Below, piece by piece: positions 1-9,522 of a DNA stretch of 53,027 nucleotides. Source of the stretch: an uncultured Granulosicoccaceae bacterium (lineage in GTDB: Bacteria > Pseudomonadota > Gammaproteobacteria > Granulosicoccales > Granulosicoccaceae); assembly GCA_937958675.1 (NCBI GenBank), contig CALGND010000060.1, forward strand, positions 1-53,027, given 5' to 3'. Under the pieces are notes generated by a model, which was not told where the DNA came from, ran no database searches, and worked only from the letters and a program-made list of their open reading frames with translations. Every line of letters begins with the position of its first letter. Positions within the stretch are counted from its first letter, which is position 1. Made by a program: the position numbers and the translations under genes.

Positions 1-429
1 GTGCAAGAGGGGGGCTTTTACGGGTGGCCTTATTGTTATTGGCATCAAACCGTTGATGATCGCGTGCCACAAGATCCAGCCATGGTGGCTAAAGCGATTG
101 CGCCCGATTATGCACTCGGTGGGCATACAGCATCGCTTGGCTTATGTTGGATGCCCGGGGGCACATTGCCAGGCTTTGATGAAGACGGCATGGTGATTGG
201 GCAACATGGATCCTGGAACCGCAGTAACCTTAGTGGTTATAAGGTGGTGTTTGTCCCATTTGCGAATGGCAAACCCAATGGTGCACCGCGCGATATATTA
301 AGCGGGTTTCTCGCACCAGATGAAAAAGTGTCATACGGTAGGCCAGTGGGGGTAGCGATCGGGCCCGGCAATTGTTTGCTGGTGGTTGATGATGTGGGTG
401 ATGTGGTTTGGCGTGTTACTGGTGCTTAA
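1..429 (+). CDS. PQQ-dependent sugar (sorbosone/glucose) dehydrogenase family protein, C-terminal part
   Basis: The gene enters from the left edge; only the last 142 codons are present, ending with TAA at 427-429. The in-frame GTG at base 1 is not taken as the real start. The protein shows the six-bladed propeller family of soluble PQQ sugar dehydrogenases and L-sorbosone dehydrogenases: EGGFYGWPYCYW near the left edge, then GQHGSWNRS and the ending YGRPVGVAIGPGNCLLVVDD. Family members oxidise aldoses or sorbosone in the periplasm, but the substrate cannot be read from this fragment. The next gene begins 111 bases further on in the same direction. Family call is firm, substrate unknown. Confidence 0.8.
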   Translation: MQEGGFYGWPYCYWHQTVDDRVPQDPAMVAKAIAPDYALGGHTASLGLCWMPGGTLPGFDEDGMVIGQHGSWNRSNLSGYKVVFVPFANGKPNGAPRDILSGFLAPDEKVSYGRPVGVAIGPGNCLLVVDDVGDVVWRVTGA

Positions 430-540
430 CCGAAGCATAAGATGGCGAGAGACGCAATTGTAAATTTACCACTTTTCTAGTAATCTGATCCGAGGATCTG
501 AGCGTAATTACTTCATGATCTTGGTACAACTCAGGAAGAG

Positions 541-2304
541 ATGGATATGCATCGAATAGCCGCATATATGTTTTTAGCATTATTTTTAGTTGGGTCGGTG
601 CAGGCCTCAGAACGCGGGATAACTCGGAGCAAGCTGCAAGTAACAACTCAAGACGGTGAAACGCTTGAGATGTATACAGGGAGCCATGCGCTTTTAATTG
701 GTATTAGCGATTACACTGTATGGCCACGGCTCGATAATATTCCAAGTGAATTGGACGAAGTAGCAAATGCGCTTGAAGCGCAAAATTTCAACATTGTTCG
801 ATTGATCAATCCAAACGGTCGCGAACTTTCCAATGGTATTGAAGACTTCATCGATGAGTATGGATACGAACCGGAGAATCGCCTACTCATCTATTTTGCT
901 GGGCATGGGCACAGTGTGGGTGACAAAGGTTTTATAATTCCCGCTGATACCCCCTTACCGGAACATAAAAATTTCCGGCGTAGTATCGTTCCCATGTCAC
1001 GGGTGCTTTCGTGGGCGCGCGACATGGAGGCCAAGCACGCCTTATTTGTATTCGATAGCTGTTTCGCCGGGACGGTGTTCAAAAGCCGAAATCTGCCCGA
1101 TACCAAAGAGCGATATATCCGGCGCGCCACTGCTCTACCTGTTCGTCAATTTATTACAGCAGGTAGCGCCAATCAGGAAGTGCCAGCCAAAAGCACTTTT
1201 ACCCCGGCATTGATTAGTGCCATCAATGGAGAAGGCGATCTAAATAATGATGGTTATGTCACTGGCTCGGAGCTGGGCGTGCATTTGTCGCAGTTGGTAC
1301 CGCTCTACACAAATCAAAACCCACAGTACGGCAAGATCAGGGACTTTGACCTAGCGCAAGGGGATTTTGTTTTTTTTAAGCAAGAAATTAATATTTTGCC
1401 GTCACAAGAAAGTGCATCAAACCAATCGTTGGAGGCGCTTCTATGGAAGAGTGCTGAACAAGGCAATACTACTAATGAATATAAGGCTTATCTGTCGCAA
1501 TATCCGCAAGGAATTTTTGCCGGCATTGCTAAGGCCAGAATAGACAAGCTTATTGAGACTAAGAAAGTCGAGAACCCAGCCCAGTCTCCGGAGCTAATAA
1601 TCGGTAGGCTGACGGTTCGGGTTGATCTACCTGATGCTCGAGTACGAATAATGAATATAGTGCCGCCATATTTTGATGGAATTGAACTTGAACAGAATAA
1701 GCGATACCACATTGTGGTCACCAAAGAAGGTTACAAGACTTATCGTCGCTGGATTAATTTGACAGAGTCTAATCAAGTAGTAAATGTATCGCTTGTTAAA
1801 AAGAAGAATCTGCCACAGGATCTCGAATCGCAATCACGCTATGTACTGACTAACGAATTCCAGAGCGGTGCTTTAGCGGCCAGCGGTTCTGCGAAGAATC
1901 CAAAAAATAATTACGAATTTGCCTTTCAGCCTAGAAGCGAGGGTGCAAGAAATCAGGAATGGATCATAACGGCTGACGGAAGAGGGTTCTATCGGATAGT
2001 CAATCGGGAAATTGGCGACAAGTGGTCGCTTGACGTGGTTAATGATGGCGCTAGAGATAGATTAAAGCTTGCGAAAAGTGGAGATTATACTGGCCAACGC
2101 TGGCAATTTACGCCGTTAGAAAATGGCTACTGCCGACTCACAACAAGATGGCTTGGCTATGATTGGTCCCTTGACGTAACATCCGACACTATACAACCAA
2201 CGCTTACGATGCGTACGACAGGTAACTTCGGTGGCCAACACTGGAGCTTAAAGCAGTTAGGCCCCAAAAGTGGAGAGCTAGACTCGTTGTGCCCTGGTCA
2301 CTAG
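541..2304 (+). CDS. Secreted caspase-fold (peptidase C14) protein with PEGA and ricin-like domains
   Basis: 587 residues with a signal peptide (about 1-22, ending VQA-S). Residues 48-270 form a caspase/metacaspase p20-like domain: HALLIGISDY, the catalytic His in YFAGHGHS (H122) and the catalytic Cys in FDSCFAGT (C174). An EF-hand-like loop, DLNNDGYVTGSE (about 233-244), follows. Residues about 355-420 resemble a PEGA domain (GRLTVRVDLPDARVRI, then VVTKEGYKTYRRWINL). The last 160 residues look like a ricin B lectin-type beta-trefoil with three QxW-like repeats (NQEWII, GQRWQF, GQHWSL). Bacterial caspase-like proteins are proteases of mostly unknown targets; export and a sugar-binding-like tail suggest an extracytoplasmic role. 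AGGAAG lies just upstream; ATG at 547 is an alternative start. Convergent with the ABC membrane gene. Confidence 0.82.
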   Translation: MDMHRIAAYMFLALFLVGSVQASERGITRSKLQVTTQDGETLEMYTGSHALLIGISDYTVWPRLDNIPSELDEVANALEAQNFNIVRLINPNGRELSNGIEDFIDEYGYEPENRLLIYFAGHGHSVGDKGFIIPADTPLPEHKNFRRSIVPMSRVLSWARDMEAKHALFVFDSCFAGTVFKSRNLPDTKERYIRRATALPVRQFITAGSANQEVPAKSTFTPALISAINGEGDLNNDGYVTGSELGVHLSQLVPLYTNQNPQYGKIRDFDLAQGDFVFFKQEINILPSQESASNQSLEALLWKSAEQGNTTNEYKAYLSQYPQGIFAGIAKARIDKLIETKKVENPAQSPELIIGRLTVRVDLPDARVRIMNIVPPYFDGIELEQNKRYHIVVTKEGYKTYRRWINLTESNQVVNVSLVKKKNLPQDLESQSRYVLTNEFQSGALAASGSAKNPKNNYEFAFQPRSEGARNQEWIITADGRGFYRIVNREIGDKWSLDVVNDGARDRLKLAKSGDYTGQRWQFTPLENGYCRLTTRWLGYDWSLDVTSDTIQPTLTMRTTGNFGGQHWSLKQLGPKSGELDSLCPGH

Positions 2305-2328
2305 AGCACACAGCGTAGGGGACGATAG

Positions 2329-3312
2329 CTATCGCGCGTCCATATGCTCAGGAAACGCGTCCAGCAGAATCCGATAGCGCATACTTGCTTCAGTGATCTG
2401 GCTATAAGAGGCGGTTAATTCACGAATGGGCCCGCCTAAGCGTTCAAGGCCTGAGACAAATGCCAGAATAACGCCGACCTCGATCTCGCCTTGAATCACT
2501 AACCAGCCTCCGTAAGCAATAACACCAAAAGGCCCTAAGGCGATTAGCACATTGTTAATACTCTTCATCACGTTCTTGATGGTTAAAAATTTGATTCTAA
2601 GAGCGAGAATCTGATCGGTCACTGACAGAAAACCCTGAGGCGGTGCCTTTCCCATCAAATCGTCTTCTGCATTTTCAACTATAAAGGCACTTAGCTCTCG
2701 AACCTTAACGGCTTTATTAGCAGCTAAGCGATTCAATCGGGCCTGAAACCACGGGACAATAAAGAACTGAGGAGAATAGAGTCCCAAGGCAATGGTTGCC
2801 ACCAGCGGTTCAACCCAGAACATATAGCAAAGAATGGAAATTAGCGTGCCTATCTGTAGCAGCGGCCCGGATATCGCCGATCCAGAAAATCCACCGAGCT
2901 TTTCAACTTCTGAAGACAACATGGATACGACAGCGCCTTCGTCCACCATATCATCGGATTCAGTCTGTTTTTTTAGCTTTGACGGTGGTAAGACCGTGTA
3001 GATATAGTAGTAAACCGAATTGCGTAGGTTGTACACAATACGAGCAGAAATGCGTTCGCGAAGGATTTTTACGATCAGCTTCAACCCTGCTGCCACTAAT
3101 AGTGCGAGCAGGTAATACATAGCGAGCTTGAGCAGCAGATCAGTATCGCTATTGGCAATAGCATCATCGAGCATCCTCCTTTGTAGTTCTAAAGGAATAG
3201 GTGCAAGCGGTAACAAGGAAAGCGTAAGTGCAATCACGACTATTTGTTGTTTATGCGATTTATCGAAGATATATCGATAAACCGACGAGGGCATATACTG
3301 CGCTTTAGCCAT
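2329..3312 (-). CDS. ABC-exporter transmembrane domain protein without an ATPase domain
   Basis: 327 residues made of one type I ABC-exporter membrane domain (ABC_membrane, MsbA/LapB-like) with about six hydrophobic segments, for example IVVIALTLSLLPLAPIPL, the stretch at 67-85 and FGVIAYGGWLVIQGEIEVGVILAFVSG. The reading frame stops right where the linker to the nucleotide-binding domain would begin (ending LLDAFPEHMDAR). No Walker A, signature or Walker B sequence follows, and the convergent caspase gene ends 24 bases away, so no remnant ATPase fits. It may pair with an ATPase encoded elsewhere, act as a non-transport membrane protein, or be a fixed truncation. The frame is intact and codon use looks normal. 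Alternative start MPSS at 3294. Confidence 0.75.
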   Translation of the reverse strand: MAKAQYMPSSVYRYIFDKSHKQQIVVIALTLSLLPLAPIPLELQRRMLDDAIANSDTDLLLKLAMYYLLALLVAAGLKLIVKILRERISARIVYNLRNSVYYYIYTVLPPSKLKKQTESDDMVDEGAVVSMLSSEVEKLGGFSGSAISGPLLQIGTLISILCYMFWVEPLVATIALGLYSPQFFIVPWFQARLNRLAANKAVKVRELSAFIVENAEDDLMGKAPPQGFLSVTDQILALRIKFLTIKNVMKSINNVLIALGPFGVIAYGGWLVIQGEIEVGVILAFVSGLERLGGPIRELTASYSQITEASMRYRILLDAFPEHMDAR

Positions 3313-3514
3313 GATGCTGTCTATTGGTCTGGACTGAGTAGCAATGAGACAGATTTTTAATAGTTATGTTTCATACTGGAAAAAACAAATAGGAATCGAT
3401 TGTTTAAGCGTTTTCCCAGCATGAAGATACAAGGCTTGGTTGAGATTGACGGCTGGGCATTTAGAGGGCCGGTTTCGCTTAGTTTAAACCTACACGGGTA
3501 GCCATACTAAATGA

Positions 3515-4231
3515 CTAACTCACCACTACTTTTAGATCACCTACACCTGCTACGTGGCCGTGCATTGTGTCACCGCGTTGAATCGGCCCCACGCCTGCTG
3601 GCGTGCCGGTCAGGATGACATCGCCAGCTTGTAAGGTAAACAGTGTAGAGAGTATGGCGATCATCTCGGGTGTTTTCCATATCATCTGATTAAGGTCGCC
3701 GGTTTGACGCGTCTCATCATTTACTTTCAACCAAATGTCACCTTGTTCAGGATGGCCTATTTGTTCAGCGGGGATAATAGGTCCGGCAGGTGCTGACATC
3801 TCAAATGCTTTGCCGATTTCCCACGGACGTCCCAATTTTTTCATCTCGCCTTGCAAATCTCGACGAGTCATATCCAAGGACACCCCATAACCAAAAACAC
3901 AATCGAGCGCGTTTTCAACTGCTATATCCTCTCCACCTGCTTTAAGCGCAACCAAAAGCTCTATTTCATGATGCACATCACTGCTTGCCTTGGGATAGGG
4001 GAATGTTGTTGCGTCCGCAATTAGATTGTCAGGATTTTTTTGAAAGAAAAAAGGCGGTTCTTTGTCAGGATCGTGGCCCATTTCAACTGCATGAGCTGCA
4101 TAGTTTCTACCTACACAGTAAACGCGATGTACCGGAAAACGCTCACTGCTACCTGAAACGGATAGCGTAGCCTGTTCAGGCGGTGTAATCACGTAACCGG
4201 ATAGTGTTGCGTCACTGGAACTGGTGCTCAT
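3515..4231 (-). CDS. Fumarylacetoacetate hydrolase (FAH) family protein, fumarylpyruvate hydrolase-like
   Basis: 238 residues, the usual size for single-domain FAH enzymes. Visible family motifs are VYCVGRNYAAHAVEMG near residue 38, HHEIELLVAL (metal-binding glutamates), VFGYGVSLDMTRRDLQ (third metal ligand) and the ending DVILTGTPAGVG. The family cleaves or hydrates beta-diketo acids with a divalent metal; the closest look is to fumarylpyruvate hydrolase/YisK types, but the substrate is not determined. A strong ribosome site (AAAGGAG, 9 bases before ATG) fixes the start. It lies 40 bases after aglK in the same direction, so it may be the last gene of the agl transcript although its chemistry does not obviously belong to sugar uptake. 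Confidence 0.85.
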   Translation of the reverse strand: MSTSSSDATLSGYVITPPEQATLSVSGSSERFPVHRVYCVGRNYAAHAVEMGHDPDKEPPFFFQKNPDNLIADATTFPYPKASSDVHHEIELLVALKAGGEDIAVENALDCVFGYGVSLDMTRRDLQGEMKKLGRPWEIGKAFEMSAPAGPIIPAEQIGHPEQGDIWLKVNDETRQTGDLNQMIWKTPEMIAILSTLFTLQAGDVILTGTPAGVGPIQRGDTMHGHVAGVGDLKVVVS

Positions 4232-4271
4232 TCTAATTTCTCCTTTGTTTCCATCAGCCTGACGTTAACGG

Positions 4272-5330
4272 CTAACAAAAAACGTGTGCTGATTGCGGGT
4301 TAAACGAGAATGTCACCTGATCGCCTACAACAACATCAAGGGTCTCTGGTGTGGCACATCGGAAAGCGGTTCCTGCCTCATTCACAAGCTCGATAACGGT
4401 CTCTGTTCCCAATCGCTCTACCAGTGTGGCAGTGCCTTTAAGCGGTCCGTTTGCATCCAGTATCAGATGCTGTGGTCGAATTCCCAGTCTGGCGGTACAA
4501 CCGTTGGGTTGATTAGTGCCAACCAATCTAACGCCACTGGCATGAAGGCCTTGTCCTTCAAATTCACCACTATTGCCGCCAGCGCCGGCTTTTAGTACAC
4601 CTTCAAAAAAGTTCATTTTTGGTGAACCCAAAAAGCCTGCAACAAATTCATTGGCGGGATAATTAAAAAGCTCCATTGGCGAACCCACTTGCATAACTTC
4701 TCCATCTTTGAGCACAACTATTTTATCAGCCAGAGTCATGGCTTCGACTTGGTCGTGAGTAACGTAGATGGTTGTGGCGCCGAGTTGGGTGTGCAGTTTG
4801 GCGATTTCCACTCGGGTGTCATGGCGCAAAGCCGCATCCAGGTTAGACAGCGGCTCATCGAACAAAAACACATCGGGGTTACGAACTATTGCTCGCCCAA
4901 TTGCAACACGTTGACGTTGTCCACCTGAAAGAGCAGCGGGGCGACGATCAAGCAAGTGTTCCATTTGCAGGATCTTAGCGGCAGCTTCTACTCGCTGATG
5001 AATCTCTGCTTTGCTCACTCCCTGCAAATCCAAAGAAAATGCCATGTTGTTGAATACCGTCATGTGCGGATAAAGGGCATACGATTGAAATACCATGGCA
5101 ATGCCCCTTTTAGAAGGAGGCAAATCCATCACTGGTCTGTCGGCGATGGAGATGCTACCGCTGGATAATTTCTCTAAACCAGCGATAAGCCGTAATAAGG
5201 TGGATTTTCCGCAGCCAGAAGGCCCAACGAATACTACAAACTCGCCATCATTGATTTGCAGATCAACATCGTGGATAACGTGGACATTACCGAATGATTT
5301 GTTCACTTTTTCGAGCGCAAGCTGAGCCAT
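4272..5330 (-). CDS. aglK: Alpha-glucoside ABC transporter ATP-binding protein AglK (MalK/UgpC type)
   Basis: 352 residues from the ATG at 5330, chosen because [14 protein letters not shown] is the family N-terminus and AAGGA stands 10 bases before it; a longer frame from 5444 would run back into aglA. It has Walker [11 protein letters not shown]-loop [11 protein letters not shown], signature LSGGQRQR, Walker [14 protein letters not shown] and the His-loop VTHD, followed by the C-terminal TOBE/MalK regulatory domain (about 235-352). It would hydrolyse ATP to drive uptake through AglF and AglG. The gene follows aglA with 7 bases between them, matching the aglEFGAK order first described in Sinorhizobium meliloti. 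MalK-type ATPases can be shared with other sugar importers. Confidence 0.93.
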   Translation of the reverse strand: MAQLALEKVNKSFGNVHVIHDVDLQINDGEFVVFVGPSGCGKSTLLRLIAGLEKLSSGSISIADRPVMDLPPSKRGIAMVFQSYALYPHMTVFNNMAFSLDLQGVSKAEIHQRVEAAAKILQMEHLLDRRPAALSGGQRQRVAIGRAIVRNPDVFLFDEPLSNLDAALRHDTRVEIAKLHTQLGATTIYVTHDQVEAMTLADKIVVLKDGEVMQVGSPMELFNYPANEFVAGFLGSPKMNFFEGVLKAGAGGNSGEFEGQGLHASGVRLVGTNQPNGCTARLGIRPQHLILDANGPLKGTATLVERLGTETVIELVNEAGTAFRCATPETLDVVVGDQVTFSFNPQSAHVFC

Positions 5331-5337
5331 CTTATGT

Positions 5338-6921
5338 TTATCCTTTACTTTCTCGAACGTGTACTGTCTCGAACGTGACGCAAAGCGATTCAAAATCAAA
5401 TATGCATCGCAATGTTTGTTGATCCGAAATTCGATCAAACACAATCTGAGTATCTGAGCCTGTTATTTCGCTCATGGTATTGGCAGACATAATTGCCGGC
5501 TGCGATTTACGCCATTTTAGAAACGCTGCAAACTGGTTGTAGACTGAGTCAGGTTTTGCTGCCTCATCAAGTGCTGCATTTTGTAAATGCTTTGGGTCAA
5601 TCGGCAGCCACGTGCTGTTGGCTTTTGAAAAACCGCCATTGGATTTATTGCTGGTCCACACCATCGGGGTTCGACACGTATCGCGGCCCAGAAAAACAGG
5701 GGCGAATTCAATGCCCCATGGGTCCTGCATTTTTTCAATCGGTATATCGGTAACGTCTTCTAGTGCTAGTTCCTCGCCTTGATACACGCAGGTGGATCCA
5801 ATTAGGCAGGATTCGAGTTTTAACAATAGTAGTTGTAGTGCCTGACGTTGGTCTTCTTTTAATCCCATGCGTGACATTTGTCTTGTCGCGCTGCGTGGCA
5901 CATCGTGGTTTGAAAAGGCAAAGCTCAAACGGCCAGTGCCATTAAAAGCCGAAATGGCTTTTGTGATCGCCAGTTTTATTTCTTTAACAGTGAGGCCTTC
6001 CCATTGCAGCAAGTTGAAATTGTATGTTGCATGTAAGCGTCCTGGAGCGGTGAACGTCTGGCTGGCTTTGATGGGGTCATCGCCGTGTAACTCACCCATC
6101 AGGTAAATATCATCGTATTCGTCGGCAACGGCTCTAAATGATTCGCTAAAGGCCTGTATGCCGGGTTGATTTAATTGCGCGCTGTCGTGCAGTTGTCGAA
6201 AAAACGGTTGTTGTTGCTGAGGCATTTCGCCGAGCACAAAGTCAGAGTTTGCCAGATTGTCTTTGTAGGGTTCGCTATCGGCGTTAATGGTGTGTACTGC
6301 ATCGAGACGAAAACCATCCACACCTCGTTCAAACCAGAACCTTGCAATATCGGCGTACGCTTCTTGCACTTGCGGATTGGCATGATTTAAGTTGGGTTGG
6401 GAACTTAGAAAATTATGTAAATAGTATTGTTGCCTGCGTGGTTCCCAAGACCACGCAGGCCCGCCAAAAAATGACAACCAGTTGGTCGGTGGGCTGCCAT
6501 CAGCTTTTGGGTCGACCCAGTGAAACCAGTCCGCCTTTACGTTGTCTCGCGATTGGCGGCTTTGCTTGAACCAGCTATGTTGGTCTGAACAATGCGCTGG
6601 CACAATATCGATCATGACTTTTAAGCCCAGACTATGGGCTTTGTCTAATAGTTTGTCGAAATCATCCAGCGTGCCATATTCAGGGTTTATATCTTGATAA
6701 TCCGATACATCGTAACCAAAGTCTTTTTGAGGGCTCTTGAAAAACGGACTAATCCAGATAGCGTCAACGCCAAGATTAGCAATGTAATCAAGCCTTGAGG
6801 TTATTCCTGGCAAGTCTCCAATGCCATCATTGTTTGAATCTTGATAAGAGCGTGGGTAAATTTGGTAGATAACGGCTGTTTCCCACCATTTTAATGCTGC
6901 AGTGCTCATCGAGTTAACCAT
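5338..6921 (-). CDS. aglA: Alpha-glucosidase AglA (GH13, oligo-1,6-glucosidase-like)
   Basis: 527 residues without a signal peptide, so probably cytoplasmic, cutting alpha-glucosides brought in by AglEFGK. The GH13 barrel is clear: [23 protein letters not shown] with the nucleophile D207, [10 protein letters not shown] with the acid/base E277, and [10 protein letters not shown] with the stabiliser D340. Conserved region I reads [13 protein letters not shown], so the usual Asn of the D-x-x-x-N-H motif is Ala here; AglA-type enzymes vary at this position. Subfamily GH13_23 (sucrose, maltose or trehalose-type substrates) is likely by context, not shown. It follows aglG by 25 bases. An internal ATG at 6909 (MSTAAL) is an equally good start. 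Confidence 0.92.
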   Translation of the reverse strand: MVNSMSTAALKWWETAVIYQIYPRSYQDSNNDGIGDLPGITSRLDYIANLGVDAIWISPFFKSPQKDFGYDVSDYQDINPEYGTLDDFDKLLDKAHSLGLKVMIDIVPAHCSDQHSWFKQSRQSRDNVKADWFHWVDPKADGSPPTNWLSFFGGPAWSWEPRRQQYYLHNFLSSQPNLNHANPQVQEAYADIARFWFERGVDGFRLDAVHTINADSEPYKDNLANSDFVLGEMPQQQQPFFRQLHDSAQLNQPGIQAFSESFRAVADEYDDIYLMGELHGDDPIKASQTFTAPGRLHATYNFNLLQWEGLTVKEIKLAITKAISAFNGTGRLSFAFSNHDVPRSATRQMSRMGLKEDQRQALQLLLLKLESCLIGSTCVYQGEELALEDVTDIPIEKMQDPWGIEFAPVFLGRDTCRTPMVWTSNKSNGGFSKANSTWLPIDPKHLQNAALDEAAKPDSVYNQFAAFLKWRKSQPAIMSANTMSEITGSDTQIVFDRISDQQTLRCIFDFESLCVTFETVHVRESKG

Positions 6922-6946
6922 CTTGTTTTAGTCATTTAGAATTTTT

Positions 6947-8164
6947 CTATTTAACCGAACCCGCGAGTAAGCCGCGGATAAAATAACGTTGCATAGATAA
7001 GAACACGATGACCGGAATGATAATCGATATCACGGCTGACGCGTTGAGTAAGTGCAGCTGATCTTTAAACGTTCCTAACTGTTTTTGCAGGCGAATAGGA
7101 AATACAAGATCGGCAGCTTCTGCCGAACCGATATATAGAGCCACGATCAGGTCGTTCCAAACCCACAGGAACTGAAAAATACTGAATGACGCTAATGCTG
7201 GGACCGACAATGGAATAATTAAGCGCGTGAAAATTTGCAAATGACTAGCACCATCGATACGTGCACTTTCAAGTAGCTCCTTTGGCAGTCCGACAATGTA
7301 ATTGCGTAGCAGGTAAATGGCCAACGGCAATCCAAAGGCTGTGTGTGTTACCCATAAACTGGCGAACGATTTTGAAGCCACTTGGCAGGTTTTGGTGGCT
7401 TCGCAATCTGTCATCCAAGCGTTGAGCGAAGTTGCCCAAGAAGCGATGCCGCTGAAGCCTTGCAAAATAGGTAAAAACGCCAACTGTGTGGGTACAACCA
7501 TTAATGATACGACTAAAACAAACAACCAGTCACGCCCCGGAAAGCTCATCCAGGCGAAGGCGTAGGCTGCAAAGGCTGCGATCGTGATTGGAATAATGGT
7601 AGCCGGGATGGTAACGATAAAAGATGAAATCAGTGCGTTGGTGACATTCTTGTTCTCAAACAGAACCTCCACATATGCATCAGTGCCAAATATTGGATTT
7701 TGATTAATAAACGTATCCAGATTTTTTGGTTTGGGGGCAGTGGCTTCAGGGAAAGTCCATGTAAAGTCGCCAGAGGGTTCGAACACAAAATCACCCCCGC
7801 GCACATCCATGACTTCCCCAGCATAAATTAATTGTCGAATCAGCTTGGTTTTTCCTTCCTTGTCAGGGTCAGGTACACGGCCTTTGAATAAGATGGATTT
7901 GATATCACCTTCAATCTCAAAACTGTCGCGTTCCTGGTTAAGCCTTTCAAAAATATTGCCTTTTAAAGTGGTAAAGGGCTCAATTTCGCCTCTATCATGC
8001 GTGCTAAAGCGGTGTCCCAACTCCGTTGGTGTGAAGGCTGTCCAGAAGCCTGAGGTTTTAGACGCGACTTCTGATCGAAGTGATGTGGTAACCAAAGCGA
8101 CAAACGGGAGCACCCAAATAAAAACAATCAAAGCCAGAATGACATGGTTTAGTGTTCTGGTCAT
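6947..8164 (-). CDS. aglG: Alpha-glucoside ABC transporter permease AglG
   Basis: 405 residues. A first membrane helix (about 8-28) is followed by an extracytoplasmic insert of roughly 140 residues, then five further helices. The EAA loop of binding-protein-dependent permeases is at ELLESARIDGASHLQIFTRLIIPL, where AglK docks, and the protein ends QRYFIRGLLAGSVK, typical of MalG-like subunits. The large first loop is usual for AglG compared with the shorter MalG of about 290 residues. The gene starts one base after the aglF stop, so the two permeases are probably translated together in equal amounts. Confidence 0.92.
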   Translation of the reverse strand: MTRTLNHVILALIVFIWVLPFVALVTTSLRSEVASKTSGFWTAFTPTELGHRFSTHDRGEIEPFTTLKGNIFERLNQERDSFEIEGDIKSILFKGRVPDPDKEGKTKLIRQLIYAGEVMDVRGGDFVFEPSGDFTWTFPEATAPKPKNLDTFINQNPIFGTDAYVEVLFENKNVTNALISSFIVTIPATIIPITIAAFAAYAFAWMSFPGRDWLFVLVVSLMVVPTQLAFLPILQGFSGIASWATSLNAWMTDCEATKTCQVASKSFASLWVTHTAFGLPLAIYLLRNYIVGLPKELLESARIDGASHLQIFTRLIIPLSVPALASFSIFQFLWVWNDLIVALYIGSAEAADLVFPIRLQKQLGTFKDQLHLLNASAVISIIIPVIVFLSMQRYFIRGLLAGSVK

Positions 8165-8165
8165 A

Positions 8166-9440
8166 TCAATGTCCTAACTCTTTTTGTTCGCGCCGAATAC
8201 GCCTTGCATTGAATATCATATTGGGAATAACGGTAACCATCAGCATCACGGCGATGGCCGCAAATAAATTCTCGACGTTGTCGTTACCCACTGACCAGTT
8301 GTTACGCGCGTTTTCCATCATAGTGGCTAGCAGCAATTTGTCGTCGTCGTTAGCTGAAAGGGCGTAGGGGATATCAAACATCTTCAACACGAGTATGACT
8401 AGCGTCGTCCATACCACGACAACAGTAGAGTAGATTTGCGGTAGCTTTATGCGAAAAAACATTTGAACGGGATTAGCGCCGTCTATTTTTGCAGCTTCTA
8501 TCGTGTCTTCGGATACGCCACGCAAAGCTGCTGAAAAAATCACCATGGCAAAGCCGGTTTGTACCCAGACTAAAATCCACATCAAAAAGAAGTTCCCCCA
8601 GAACTTCAGGCTGTACAAAGGTTCGTTATAGGCAGCTGTGTGTCCGAGCAATGACTTTAGTAAGCCAATCTGATAAGACGGTGTCAGGCCGTTAATAGCC
8701 TCCTGTGGTTGTATACCGCCACCAGCAAAAATGTTACGCCAGATAACCGCAGCACCAACAAAAGAGATGGCCATAGGAACGAATATCAGTGTCTTTGCAA
8801 CGATTCCCCAACGTACCGAATCTGCCAGAACTGCGATAAGCAGACCAAGGGAAATGCACACCGTGGGTACCAGAACAAGCCACATAATGCTGTTGCGCAT
8901 GGCATAACGAAATTGCTCATAACCCAGTGATGACGGGTCCCAAAGAAACGCATAGTTGTTAATCGTGCGCGTTCCGTCATATTCTTGAAACGATAGACTG
9001 AGTGTTGAAAATGCAGGTACAAACAAAAACAATATTAACAGCACCAATGCCGGGCCAATAAATATCCACGGTTGAATCGCTTCGATGATATAGGACTCCG
9101 TCCCCCACGAGCCTTTTGCCGAGATACGCGCTAGGCCCTGGTTTAGCCAATTGGTCAGCCAGAAATACAGAAATGAGATGCCAACAGCAATGAAGATTGA
9201 TCGAATCGCAAATCCGATTTTTGTAAAGCGCTCATGGGTTTCTAATACAGATGCAGACCATCCACGGGTGTCGTGCAGCCATCCTCCCAGTTGCATCATC
9301 CAGTCGTCTAGCGGGGAAGTGAGCGCGTAGGCGAGAATCGCTGTGATGGGTAAAACAAATATCACAGTCAGTGCTATGGCGATACCATTACCAGCTAGTA
9401 CTGGTTTGTATGAACCCATATCGAGTACCGAATAAGACAA
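8166..9440 (-). CDS. aglF: Alpha-glucoside ABC transporter permease AglF
   Basis: 424 residues. The N-terminal 100 or so carry two extra hydrophobic segments (AIALTVIFVLPITAILAYAL and the stretch around 79-97), an extension over the roughly 330 residues common for this subunit. The core then has six helices, beginning IFIGPALVLLILFLFVPAF, and an EAA motif at DTIEAAKIDGANPVQMFFRIKLP. It is the MalF-like partner of AglG in the inner membrane. A hairpin with a T-run separates it from aglE upstream, so it is likely made at a lower level than the binding protein. The start MSYSVLDMGSYKP is the first ATG after the hairpin; a second ATG lies at codon 8. Confidence 0.9.
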   Translation of the reverse strand: MSYSVLDMGSYKPVLAGNGIAIALTVIFVLPITAILAYALTSPLDDWMMQLGGWLHDTRGWSASVLETHERFTKIGFAIRSIFIAVGISFLYFWLTNWLNQGLARISAKGSWGTESYIIEAIQPWIFIGPALVLLILFLFVPAFSTLSLSFQEYDGTRTINNYAFLWDPSSLGYEQFRYAMRNSIMWLVLVPTVCISLGLLIAVLADSVRWGIVAKTLIFVPMAISFVGAAVIWRNIFAGGGIQPQEAINGLTPSYQIGLLKSLLGHTAAYNEPLYSLKFWGNFFLMWILVWVQTGFAMVIFSAALRGVSEDTIEAAKIDGANPVQMFFRIKLPQIYSTVVVVWTTLVILVLKMFDIPYALSANDDDKLLLATMMENARNNWSVGNDNVENLFAAIAVMLMVTVIPNMIFNARRIRREQKELGH

Positions 9441-9443
9441 TGG

Positions 9444-9471
9444 AAAAGGCGCGCAAGAAGCCCTGCGCGCC
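9444..9471 (-). terminator. Hairpin plus T-run between aglE and aglF (partial terminator / mRNA-stabilising stem)
   Basis: Read on the minus strand, a perfect 8-bp stem GGCGCGCA / TGCGCGCC (9464-9471 with 9448-9455) encloses an 8-base loop and is followed at once by TTTT (9447-9444). It sits in the 82-base gap after the aglE stop. Such stems after binding-protein genes are known, as in malE-malF, to protect the upstream mRNA from decay or end part of the transcripts, giving more binding protein than permease. Confidence 0.75.
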
Positions 9472-9522
9472 CTAGTGATTAACCTAATATAAGACCCAAT
9501 TTATGAGTCATTTTATTTAGAT

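Noticed and set aside
2305..2328. A frameshifted ATPase domain after the ABC membrane gene
   Set aside because: Only 24 bases separate it from the caspase gene stop; none of the frames through that gene's antisense strand shows Walker or signature motifs.
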